DNA from: Paracoccus aerius
GTDB lineage: Bacteria > Pseudomonadota > Alphaproteobacteria > Rhodobacterales > Rhodobacteraceae
Direction: 5' to 3'
DNA: 64,000 nt
NCBI RefSeq assembly: GCF_014656455.1
Contig: NZ_BNCL01000014.1
Coordinates: 36,274 to 100,273, forward strand
Under the pieces are notes generated by a model. That model worked only from the letters and a program-made list of their open reading frames with translations, searched no databases and was not told the DNA's origin. Position numbers and translations under genes: made by a program. Shown piece by piece: positions 53,364 to 60,865 of the stretch; positions within the stretch are counted from its first letter, which is position 1; each line of letters starts with the position of its first letter.

Positions 53364-53660
53364 CTAGCGTAATCCGCCCGTTGGTCCCGTTACCCAAGTC
53401 TGAAAGGCAATGGGTAACGGGTCCGAAACGCGTTCGGCTGGAATGACAGCATAGTAGACCACGCTTTCACCTGCGGGCTGGGATGATCTGCAAAAAGACC
53501 TTGCCGGAAATCCCGCTCGATCAGGTAACTGGGAATGCCGGCTATGCCCAGGTTAGCCGTCGCGACTACTACCTGAACGGAAAAGCTGGCCGAACCGATG
53601 GCATTGGAACCGCATCCGACGCCCTGTCCACAGCCGAGGCCATTCAGGCCCCTGCAAGGA
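53364..53660 (-). pseudogene. Remnant of a LysR-family regulator (effector-domain half)
   Basis: Read on the minus strand this stretch encodes pieces parallel to the C-terminal half of the LysR at 55598-56482: NLGIAGIPSYLIERDFRQGL matches GMGIALLPSYLIEREVRQGL there, and VVYYAVIPAERVSDPLPIAF matches AAYYVVIPDERVSDPLPLAF. Between them a T run is one base longer (TTTTT against TTTT), breaking the frame. The N-terminal half is absent. It follows the intact TPP-enzyme gene just as a short TPP-enzyme remnant precedes the intact LysR at 55547, showing that the segment was duplicated. It includes the 11-bp inverted repeat CCCGTTACCCA/TGGGTAACGGG at 53386-53421. Confidence 0.8.
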
Positions 53661-53893
53661 CCTAACCTCTTGCTTGATACTGGTGTTGCTTTTCAGCCTG
53701 CAGCGCGGAAAACAGGATAAAAACGGATTTCTGGACCATGCGCGCCTCCCAGAGCCATTTCGCAGACCAGAAGCCGATGGATGACAGGATCCGATCTCTA
53801 GAGGAAACGGGCTGGAACCGAGCAAGCGGATGTTCATTCACATGGATACTTCGTCGGCTTCACACGCATAATGCTTCAAAACCAGAACGGTTT
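53661..53893. other. Intergenic region, no gene recognised
   Basis: 233 bases between the LysR remnant and the Lrp gene. Similarity to the intact LysR gene ends at its left edge. Short frames are present without recognisable motifs. Confidence 0.4.
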
Positions 53894-54319
53894 TCATCGT
53901 TGAAACCTTGTAGACAGGATGACGGATGATTGGGTCCGTGCAACACCATCAAGCTCGCCGATGGCATCAATCGTTCGATCCAGGTCCTGGATGGTCGGAG
54001 CGGCGACCTCTACGATCAGATCAACGCTTCCGCTGACCGAATGAACTGCGATGACTTCGGAAAAGATTTGAAGAGCGCGGACAACCTGCCCCAGGGCTTT
54101 CTCTGTCAGAACAATCATGACATGGGCGCGTGCCAAGCTGTTTTGATAGTCATCTGACAAGCGGACAGAGTACCCTGAGATGATACCGACCTCCACCAGG
54201 CGATCAAGACGCGCCTGTACGGTTGCCCGCGCGACACCCATTCGCCGAGCAAGCGTAGCAATGGGCATGCGCGCGTCCTCAGAAAGGATCATCAGCAATT
54301 GGCGATCTTTCTCAGTCAT
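53894..54319 (-). CDS. Lrp/AsnC-family transcriptional regulator
   Basis: 141 residues. An N-terminal helix-turn-helix (DARMPIATLARRMGVARATV, QARLDRLVEVGIISGYSVRL) precedes the RAM effector domain (VHSVSGSVDLIVEVAAPTIQ). Divergent from lysine dehydrogenase, so it probably senses lysine or a related amino acid and controls that gene. Start uncertain: ATG 54319 gives the family beginning (MTEKDRQLL), but an AGGAGG about 17 bases upstream fits a GTG at 54325 slightly better. Together with the dehydrogenase gene it forms the module enclosed by the duplicated TPP-enzyme/LysR segments. Confidence 0.9.
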   Translation of the reverse strand: MTEKDRQLLMILSEDARMPIATLARRMGVARATVQARLDRLVEVGIISGYSVRLSDDYQNSLARAHVMIVLTEKALGQVVRALQIFSEVIAVHSVSGSVDLIVEVAAPTIQDLDRTIDAIGELDGVARTQSSVILSTRFQR

Positions 54320-54447
54320 GGTCACTTCGCCAATATCCTCCTGCAATTTGTCAAAAAAGTGGTGAAAATCTACGAGGTTTGCCGCTGCACAACAATATTG
54401 GCGGCTGTCATACCTTGAGACGGCGACACATACGACAGGAAGACAAT

Positions 54448-55515
54448 ATGCAAAAGATAGCGGTACTCGGCCTCGGAAAGGTTGGAACTCTCGCCGCGGA
54501 GTTACTGGCTCAGGGTGGCTTTTCCGTCATTGGCCTTGATCAAGCCGCAGCTGTAAGAAAGTATCCGTTTCCAGTCAGTATGATTGATGTCGCTGATGCC
54601 GAGGCGCTGCGAAAGGAGCTTTTACAGGTTGATAGCGTCTTATCTTGTCTGCCTTACCACCTGAACACCGGCGTTGCGAAGGTGGCACATGCTGCCGGGA
54701 TCCACTACTTTGACCTTACCGAAGACGTCTCAACAACGAAGGCAGTCACTGAGCTTTCCAAGACATCCAGCGGTTTGATGGCTCCCCAGTGTGGTCTCGC
54801 GCCGGGTTTTGTCGGGATTGTCGGTGCCGACCTGATCTCCAAGTTTGATGATTGTCGTTCGTGCAAGATGCGGGTGGGTGCACTACCGCAACATCCAACC
54901 GGTTTGATGGGCTACTCCTTCAACTGGTCTCCGGCTGGGGTTGTGAATGAATATCTCAATGACTGTGAGGTGCTGGAAGAAGGCACCATCAAGTGGGTCT
55001 CAGCCATGGAGTGGGTCGAAAAGCTTTTCATTGGCGGGACCGAACTTGAAGCGTTCACCACGTCCGGCGGCCTTGGCACGATGTGCGAGACCTACAAAGA
55101 CGCTGTTCCAAACATGGATTACAAGACCATGCGGTATCCAGGCCATGTAAAGCTGATGAACTTCTTCTTCCATGAGTTGCTGATGCGTGAGCGAAGGACA
55201 GAGGCCGAACAGATCCTCGTCAACGCCAAGCCGCCGGTGAGTGATGACGTCGTCTATGTCCATGTGGCAGCGGAGGGCATGATCGATGGAAAACTTGCAC
55301 GCGAAGAATTCGTGCGAGCCTACTATCCATTGGAGTTGGCTGGACGTCAGCGTTCCGCAATTGCTTGGACTACCGCGAGCTCGGTTGTTGCTGTGATCGA
55401 GATGGTGCGCGACGGCAAGCTGCCGCAGAAGGGATTCCTCAAGCAGGAAGATATCCCGCTGGGGACTCTTTTGGAAACGACAACCGGAACACCTTTTAAA
55501 GGGGGCCGCATCTAA
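54448..55515 (+). CDS. L-lysine 6-dehydrogenase / saccharopine-dehydrogenase-like
   Basis: 355 residues. NAD-binding motif KIAVLGLGKVGTLAAELLAQ at the N-terminus; then SCLPYHLNTGVAKVAHAAGI, YFDLTEDVSTT and PQCGLAPGFVGIVGADLI, the pattern of saccharopine dehydrogenase and lysine 6-dehydrogenase. The length fits lysine 6-dehydrogenase. It would convert L-lysine and NAD+ to 2-aminoadipate 6-semialdehyde, which cyclises to piperideine-6-carboxylate. Start ATG 54448 after ACAGGAAG. The downstream genes supply the remaining steps to 2-oxoglutarate, which makes this assignment more likely than saccharopine metabolism. Its G+C content looks lower than that of the 56583-63694 operon. Confidence 0.88.
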   Translation: MQKIAVLGLGKVGTLAAELLAQGGFSVIGLDQAAAVRKYPFPVSMIDVADAEALRKELLQVDSVLSCLPYHLNTGVAKVAHAAGIHYFDLTEDVSTTKAVTELSKTSSGLMAPQCGLAPGFVGIVGADLISKFDDCRSCKMRVGALPQHPTGLMGYSFNWSPAGVVNEYLNDCEVLEEGTIKWVSAMEWVEKLFIGGTELEAFTTSGGLGTMCETYKDAVPNMDYKTMRYPGHVKLMNFFFHELLMRERRTEAEQILVNAKPPVSDDVVYVHVAAEGMIDGKLAREEFVRAYYPLELAGRQRSAIAWTTASSVVAVIEMVRDGKLPQKGFLKQEDIPLGTLLETTTGTPFKGGRI

Positions 55516-55546
55516 CTGGCGTATGGGTTATCGGAGTTTTGGCTTG

Positions 55547-55582
55547 ATGGCACTGAGGTCTGCCAACCAAAGCTGTTTCTGA
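55547..55582 (+). pseudogene. C-terminal remnant of a TPP-enzyme gene
   Basis: Twelve codons ending in TGA read MALRSANQSCF, closely matching MALEAADQSYF, the end of the intact TPP-enzyme gene at 53354. The upstream sequence does not continue the match. As in the first copy, a LysR gene lies convergent just after the stop. It marks the right-hand copy of a duplicated segment around the lrp-lysine dehydrogenase pair. Confidence 0.75.
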
Positions 55583-55597
55583 GGTCGCGATCTTACT

Positions 55598-56482
55598 TCA
55601 CCCGCTGATTTGTCCCGTTACCCATCCTTGGAACGCTAGAGGTAACGGGTCCGAAACACGTTCGTCAGGAATGACGACGTAGTAGGCTGCATCTGTCACC
55701 AGCGGCGGACCGGAGATGATCTGCAAAAGACCTTGGCGGACCTCTCTCTCGATCAGGTAGCTGGGAAGAAGGGCAATGCCCATGCCAGCCGTGGCAGCCT
55801 CGATCAGCAGGGAGAACTGGTCAAACCGATGGCCCTGAAAGCCGCGGCCAATGTCCTGCCCGTTGGCCGATAGCCATTCGGGCCATTGCAAGGGCCGTGG
55901 CTCCATGTGTAGCAGGGGCGCGTCGGGAAGAAACGCGCCATCCGTATCGATCAGCGTAGGTGCCGCGACCGGCAGGACGGTTTCCGCGCAAAGATAGCGG
56001 CAGGTCGCGCCAGGCCACGCGGGCTTGCCATAGTGGATGGCCACGTCGACACCCGCTTGGCCCAGATCGAAATGCCCGGTGCGCGACAGGAGCGAAACCT
56101 GCACGCCCGGATGCTGTGCCAGAAACTGGGGCAAGCGCGGCATCAGCCAGCGGCTGCCAAAGGTAGGCAAGGTCGACACAGCAAGATGGCCCGTCACATC
56201 TCGGCTGCTGGCGGCCCGCAAGGTCAGGTGCTCGAGCCCGGCCAGCAGGCTTTCAATCTCGGGCCGCAGCCGCTCGCCCGCACTGGACAGCACAATCCGC
56301 TGGCGAACGCGTTCAAAAAGCGCGATGCCAAGCTGGCCTTCAAGATCCTTGATCTGGCGGCTGACCGCGCTTTGCGTCAGGTTCAGCTCGACCGCCGCGC
56401 GGGTGAAGCTGCCATGCCGTGCCGCGGCTTCGAACGCTTGCAATGCCGACAGGTCTGGCATCTGGCTGCGGCTCAACTTCAT
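55598..56482 (-). CDS. LysR-family transcriptional regulator of the lysine-catabolic operon
   Basis: 294 residues; DNA-binding part DLSALQAFEAAARHGSFTRA and LNLTQSAVSRQIKDLEGQLG, GcvA-like effector domain after it. It is divergent from the HglS-ALDH7-aminotransferase operon starting at 56583, with a 100-base intergenic region, so that operon is its likely target. It is the intact counterpart of the LysR remnant at 53364-53660. Its 3' end includes the inverted repeat CCCGTTACC/GGTAACGGG (55614-55649), which lies within codons and so is not a free terminator. Confidence 0.92.
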   Translation of the reverse strand: MKLSRSQMPDLSALQAFEAAARHGSFTRAAVELNLTQSAVSRQIKDLEGQLGIALFERVRQRIVLSSAGERLRPEIESLLAGLEHLTLRAASSRDVTGHLAVSTLPTFGSRWLMPRLPQFLAQHPGVQVSLLSRTGHFDLGQAGVDVAIHYGKPAWPGATCRYLCAETVLPVAAPTLIDTDGAFLPDAPLLHMEPRPLQWPEWLSANGQDIGRGFQGHRFDQFSLLIEAATAGMGIALLPSYLIEREVRQGLLQIISGPPLVTDAAYYVVIPDERVSDPLPLAFQGWVTGQISG

Positions 56483-56582
56483 TCCGTCCTCGCATCAAGT
56501 CAGTCGCATTCAGCGCGTTTCATGGGTCTGTTGATCCTGTATCCATGTAACTGAACCTTCTGGCAAGCATGGGATCTCCGCA

Positions 56583-57974
56583 ATGACCAAGACCGGACCT
56601 GTATCACCGGATCGCATCCGCGCTGCGTTTTCCGCAGCAATGTCGGCCATGTATCGCGAGGAGGTGCCAGCCTATGGCACGCTGATGTCGCTTGTGGCGG
56701 ACGTGAACCAAGAAACGCTGCAAAGGGATCCGATCCTGGAGGGACGTCTGCGATGGACGGGAGAATTGTCCCGCGTATCCGAGGAACGCCACGGCGCGAT
56801 CCGGCTGGGCACGCCGGCGGAGTTGTCCACCATGCGCCGCCTGTTTGCGGTGATGGGCATGGAGCCGGTCGGCTATTACGACCTGACCGAGGCGGGCGTT
56901 CCGGTTCATTCCACCGCCTTCCGCCCGGTCAGTGAGGATGCACTGCGCCGCAATCCATTCCGGGTCTTCACGTCCCTGCTGCGTCTTGATCTGATCGACG
57001 ATCCCGATCTTCGCCAAGAGGCCGAGGGGCTGCTGAAGGCACGCCGGATCTTCACCGATCGCTGTATTGCCCTGATCGAGCATGCCGAGGCTCGCGGAGG
57101 CTTGACCGAGGAAGAAGCGGCCGAGTTTGTTACCGAGGCCCTGGAAACCTTCCGCTGGCATTCCGACGCTCTGGTTGGCCCCGACCTCTACCAACGGCTG
57201 CATGACGCGCATCGTCTGGTCGCGGACGTGGTGTCCTTCCGCGGCCCCCACATCAACCACCTGACCCCACGCACCTTGGACATCGACGCTGTGCAGGACC
57301 AGATGCCCCGACGCGGCATCAGCCCTAAGGCCGTGGTCGAGGGGCCGCCACGGCGGAAATGCCCGATCCTGCTGCGCCAGACCTCTTTCAAGGCGCTTGA
57401 CGAGGCGGTCAGCTTCGATGGACACAAGGGTCAGCACACCGCGCGCTTCGGAGAGATCGAGGCCCGCGGTCAGGCGCTGACGCCGAAGGGCAGGGCACTC
57501 TACGACCGGCTGCTGACGCAGGCGCGCGACCGGGTCCGGCCGAAGCCCGACGGAAGCAATGCGGCCGACTATGTCGCTGCGCTGCAGGAAAGTTTTGCGG
57601 CCTTCCCCGATGATCACGAACAGCTCCGGCAGCAGGGTCTGGGATATGTCGAGTTCTCACTGACAGAGAAGGCAAAGAGCTTGGGCAGTAGCGTGATTGA
57701 CATGGATGTCGAGGCGCTGATTGCCGCCGGTTATCTGCGAGCCGATCCGATCACCTATGAGGATTTCCTGCCGGTCAGCGCAGCAGGGATTTTCCAGTCC
57801 AATCTCGGCGACGAAGCGGCACAGGATTTCCAGGCCAGTCCCAACCGCGACCGCTTCGAGGCCGATCTGGGCGCAAAGGTGCAGGACGAGTTCGAGCTGT
57901 ATCAGTCTCTGCAGGATGACTCACTGTCACGTTGCCTGTCCACCTTGGGCAAATCCGACATCGCGGCGCAGTAG
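56583..57974 (+). CDS. hglS: 2-oxoadipate dioxygenase/decarboxylase (DUF1338)
   Basis: 463 residues, matching the length of Pseudomonas putida HglS. The Fe(II)-binding residues fall where expected: His70 and Arg74 in EERHGAIRLGT, His226 in GPHINHLTPRTLD, and the third ligand Glu at 291-293 in FGEIEARG. The enzyme converts 2-oxoadipate and O2 to D-2-hydroxyglutarate and CO2. It heads the operon 56583-63694 and its product is the substrate of the flavoprotein at 60866. The LysR gene is divergent. Confidence 0.93.
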   Translation: MTKTGPVSPDRIRAAFSAAMSAMYREEVPAYGTLMSLVADVNQETLQRDPILEGRLRWTGELSRVSEERHGAIRLGTPAELSTMRRLFAVMGMEPVGYYDLTEAGVPVHSTAFRPVSEDALRRNPFRVFTSLLRLDLIDDPDLRQEAEGLLKARRIFTDRCIALIEHAEARGGLTEEEAAEFVTEALETFRWHSDALVGPDLYQRLHDAHRLVADVVSFRGPHINHLTPRTLDIDAVQDQMPRRGISPKAVVEGPPRRKCPILLRQTSFKALDEAVSFDGHKGQHTARFGEIEARGQALTPKGRALYDRLLTQARDRVRPKPDGSNAADYVAALQESFAAFPDDHEQLRQQGLGYVEFSLTEKAKSLGSSVIDMDVEALIAAGYLRADPITYEDFLPVSAAGIFQSNLGDEAAQDFQASPNRDRFEADLGAKVQDEFELYQSLQDDSLSRCLSTLGKSDIAAQ

Positions 57975-58002
57975 GTCGCCTCCTCAAGCAAGGAAGATAA
58001 TC

Positions 58003-59532
58003 ATGAAAGATGCGATTGAGATGGATCTGAAGGCAGAAGTTCGGTCAATTCTGGGAGGGCTCGGCGTCGAGGCGTCAGTCCTGGATGCCGGTGACATGGC
58101 CAGCTTCAGCCCGGTCACGGGACAGCAGATCGCCAGCCTTGCGCAGGATGATGCCGAGGCAACCAGGACCGCCATCGGTCGTGCCGCGGATGCGTTCCGC
58201 ATCTGGCGCAATGTTCCCGCCCCCCGCCGGGGTGAGCTGGTGCGCCTGCTGGGCGAAGAACTGCGGGCAGCCAAAGGCGATCTGGGCCGCCTTGTCTCGA
58301 TCGAGGCAGGCAAGAGCCCGTCCGAAGGGGCGGGCGAGGTGCAGGAGATGATCGACATCTGCGACTTCGCCGTCGGCCTGTCCCGCCAGCTCTACGGATT
58401 GACCATCGCGACCGAACGGCCGGGCCACCGGATGATGGAAACCTGGCATCCGCTGGGCGTCGTCGGGGTGATTTCCGCCTTCAACTTCCCCGTGGCGGTC
58501 TGGTGCTGGAACACGGCACTGGCGCTGGTGTGCGGCAATCCGGTCGTCTGGAAGCCTTCGGAAAAGACACCTTTGACGGCGCTGGCCTGCCAAGCCATCG
58601 TGAAACGTGCTCTGGCCCGCTTTGGCGATGCTCCTGACGGTCTGAGTCAGGTCGTCATCGGCGGCCGGGAAACAGGCGAAGCGCTTGTCGACGATCCGCG
58701 CGTGGCGCTGGTGTCGGCCACCGGCTCGACCCGGATGGGCCGGCAGGTCGGACCCAAGGTCGCGGCGCGCTTTGGCCGGTCGATCCTGGAACTGGGCGGC
58801 AACAATGCCGGCATCGTTTGCCCCTCGGCCGATCTGGACATGGCACTGCGGGCCATTGCCTTCGGTGCCATGGGAACCGCCGGTCAGCGCTGCACCACCA
58901 TGCGGCGTCTGTTCGTGCATGACAGCATCTATGACCAGTTGGTGCCAGGGCTGATCAAGGCCTATGGTTCAGTGTCGGTCGGCAATCCGCTGACGACGCA
59001 GGCGCTGGTAGGTCCGCTGGTAGACAGGCAGGCGTTCGAGGGAATGCAGGCGGCGATCGAGGCCGCGAAAGCAGAAGGCGGCATTGTCCATGGCGGCACT
59101 CAGGTGACCGATGCTGCGCCCGAGGCAGCCTATTACGTCAAGCCCGCTCTGATCGAAATGCCGGCGCAGGCTGGACCGGTTCTGGAGGAAACTTTCGCCC
59201 CCATCCTCTACGTCATGCGCTATAGCAACTTTGATGATGTGATCGAACAGCACAATGCCGTCGGCGCGGGGCTGTCCTCGTCGATCTTCACGACCGACCT
59301 GCGGGAAAGCGAACGGTTTCTGTCGGCGGCGGGGTCCGATTGCGGGATCGCCAATGTCAACATTGGCACCTCGGGCGCCGAGATCGGCGGAGCCTTCGGG
59401 GGCGAGAAGGAAACGGGCGGCGGGCGCGAAAGCGGATCGGACGCGTGGAAGGCCTATATGCGCCGGGCGACCAACACCATCAACTATTCCCGCGCGCTGC
59501 CCCTGGCGCAGGGCGTCGTCTTCGACATCTGA
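58003..59532 (+). CDS. amaB: Aminoadipate semialdehyde / piperideine-6-carboxylate dehydrogenase (ALDH7)
   Basis: 509 residues. ALDH7 (antiquitin/AmaB) hallmarks: ISAFNFPVAVWCWNTALAL, the Glu motif LELGGNNAGIV, the nucleophile Cys in GTAGQRCTTMRRLFVH, and NIGTSGAEIGGAFGGEKETG with RESGSDAWKAYMRR. It oxidises 2-aminoadipate 6-semialdehyde to L-2-aminoadipate with NAD+. Start ATG 58003 after AAGGAAG; a longer frame overlapping hglS codes for unrelated sequence before it. Second gene of the operon, placed between the lysine dehydrogenase and aminotransferase steps. Confidence 0.93.
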   Translation: MKDAIEMDLKAEVRSILGGLGVEASVLDAGDMASFSPVTGQQIASLAQDDAEATRTAIGRAADAFRIWRNVPAPRRGELVRLLGEELRAAKGDLGRLVSIEAGKSPSEGAGEVQEMIDICDFAVGLSRQLYGLTIATERPGHRMMETWHPLGVVGVISAFNFPVAVWCWNTALALVCGNPVVWKPSEKTPLTALACQAIVKRALARFGDAPDGLSQVVIGGRETGEALVDDPRVALVSATGSTRMGRQVGPKVAARFGRSILELGGNNAGIVCPSADLDMALRAIAFGAMGTAGQRCTTMRRLFVHDSIYDQLVPGLIKAYGSVSVGNPLTTQALVGPLVDRQAFEGMQAAIEAAKAEGGIVHGGTQVTDAAPEAAYYVKPALIEMPAQAGPVLEETFAPILYVMRYSNFDDVIEQHNAVGAGLSSSIFTTDLRESERFLSAAGSDCGIANVNIGTSGAEIGGAFGGEKETGGGRESGSDAWKAYMRRATNTINYSRALPLAQGVVFDI

Positions 59533-59540
59533 GGGCCGTC

Positions 59541-60779
59541 ATGGATATCAGCAGCAAGTCGTTCCGCCCGGCGGAGCGGATCGCGGATCTCGGCGTGTCC
59601 GAGATCCTGGCGATCACCGCGCGCGCCGCGGCACTGAAGCGTGAAGGCCGACCGGTCATCATCCTGGGTGCGGGCGAGCCGGATTTCGACACGCCCGATC
59701 ACATCAAGGAGGCCGCAATTGCGGCCATCCGAGAGGGTCAAACCAAGTACACGGTTCTTGATGGCAGCCCCGCGATGAAGCGGGCTATCCGTGACAAGTT
59801 CCGGCGTGAAAACGGGCTGGAATTCAGGGTCGACGAGGTGACGGCTGCCGCCGGGGCCAAGCAGATCCTCTACAACGCGATGATGGCCAGCCTGAACGAG
59901 GGGGACGAGGTCATCATTCCGACGCCCTGCTGGACCAGCTACTTCGACATCGTGCGGATCGCTGGTGGCGTGCCGGTGGCCGTGCCCTGCGATGACAGCA
60001 CCGGCTTTCGGCTAACGGCCGATGCTCTGGACGCGGCGATCACACCGCGAACCCGTTGGCTTCTGCTCAACTCGCCCTCCAATCCGACAGGCAGCGCCTA
60101 TGGCGAGAACGACTATCGCCCGCTGATCGAGGTCTTGAACCGCAACCCGCATGTGTGGCTGATGGTCGACGACATGTACGAACATATCCTTTACGACGGC
60201 TTCCGCTTCGTGACGCCAGCCGCGCTCGATACCGGATTGCGGAACCGTTGCCTGACCGTCAACGGGGTCTCCAAAGCCTATGCGATGACGGGCTGGAGAC
60301 TGGGTTATGCCGGCGGCCCTGCACCGCTGATCGCGGGCATGGCGGTTGTTCAAAGCCAATCGACCTCCTGTCCTTCCTCAGTCACGCAGGCGGCCGCCAT
60401 TGCCGCGCTGGACGGGCCGCAGGATTTTCTGGCCGAGCGCACCGCCAGTTTTGCGGCCCGGCGCGATCTGGTGGTGGACGCCCTGAATGCCATCGACGGT
60501 ATCACCTGCCGCAAGCCGGAAGGCGCCTTTTATGCCTTTGCAAGCTGCGAAGGGCTGATCGGCCGCGCCACATCGCAGGGCAGGCGCCTGGACAGTGATC
60601 GCGATTTCTGCGCCTGGCTGCTGGAGGCAGCAGACGTGGCAGTGGTGCCAGGCGCCTGCTTCGGACTGTCAGGCTATTTCCGGATCAGCTATGCCACCTC
60701 GGAACAGGAACTGCGCGAGGCTCTTGCGCGCACTGCCAAGGCTTGCGCAGCGCTGATGCACCAGACCGAGAACGCCTGA
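59541..60779 (+). CDS. Class I aminotransferase, probable 2-aminoadipate aminotransferase
   Basis: 412 residues of the aspartate-aminotransferase fold. Motifs: ILGAGEPDFDTPDHI, GQTKYTVLDGSPAMKRAI, LLNSPSNPTGSAYG, VDDMYEHILYDG, the PLP lysine in VNGVSKAYAMTGWRLGY, and FRISYATS with the substrate-carboxylate Arg. Start ATG 59541, eight bases after the amaB stop. In context it should transfer the amino group of L-2-aminoadipate to 2-oxoglutarate, giving 2-oxoadipate for HglS. Sequence alone would allow aspartate or another amino acid. Confidence 0.88.
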   Translation: MDISSKSFRPAERIADLGVSEILAITARAAALKREGRPVIILGAGEPDFDTPDHIKEAAIAAIREGQTKYTVLDGSPAMKRAIRDKFRRENGLEFRVDEVTAAAGAKQILYNAMMASLNEGDEVIIPTPCWTSYFDIVRIAGGVPVAVPCDDSTGFRLTADALDAAITPRTRWLLLNSPSNPTGSAYGENDYRPLIEVLNRNPHVWLMVDDMYEHILYDGFRFVTPAALDTGLRNRCLTVNGVSKAYAMTGWRLGYAGGPAPLIAGMAVVQSQSTSCPSSVTQAAAIAALDGPQDFLAERTASFAARRDLVVDALNAIDGITCRKPEGAFYAFASCEGLIGRATSQGRRLDSDRDFCAWLLEAADVAVVPGACFGLSGYFRISYATSEQELREALARTAKACAALMHQTENA

Positions 60780-60801
60780 TTACTTGGTCACAGGAGAGCA
60801 A

Positions 60802-60832
60802 AGGACACGGCAGATAAGTGCTGCCGTGTCCT
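60802..60832. promoter_or_regulatory. Perfect 12-bp inverted repeat between aminotransferase and flavoprotein genes
   Basis: AGGACACGGCAG-ATAAGTG-CTGCCGTGTCCT, 33 bases before the flavoprotein ATG at 60866. It has no following T run, so it is not a normal terminator. It may be an operator for separate control of the last gene or an RNA stem that changes expression within the operon. Confidence 0.6.
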
Positions 60833-60865
60833 GACCCGCAGGGATGGGCAACAGGAAGTCTTCTC

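Noticed and set aside
53386..53421. CCCGTTACCCA/TGGGTAACGGG as a terminator after the TPP-enzyme gene
   Set aside because: The same repeat lies within codons of the intact LysR gene at 55614-55649, so it is inherited coding sequence; there is no T run after it. It could still form a stem.
53364..53660. A small plus-strand gene of about 60 codons in this stretch
   Set aside because: The minus strand reads as a decayed LysR C-terminal half; the plus-strand frame has no ribosome site or known motif.
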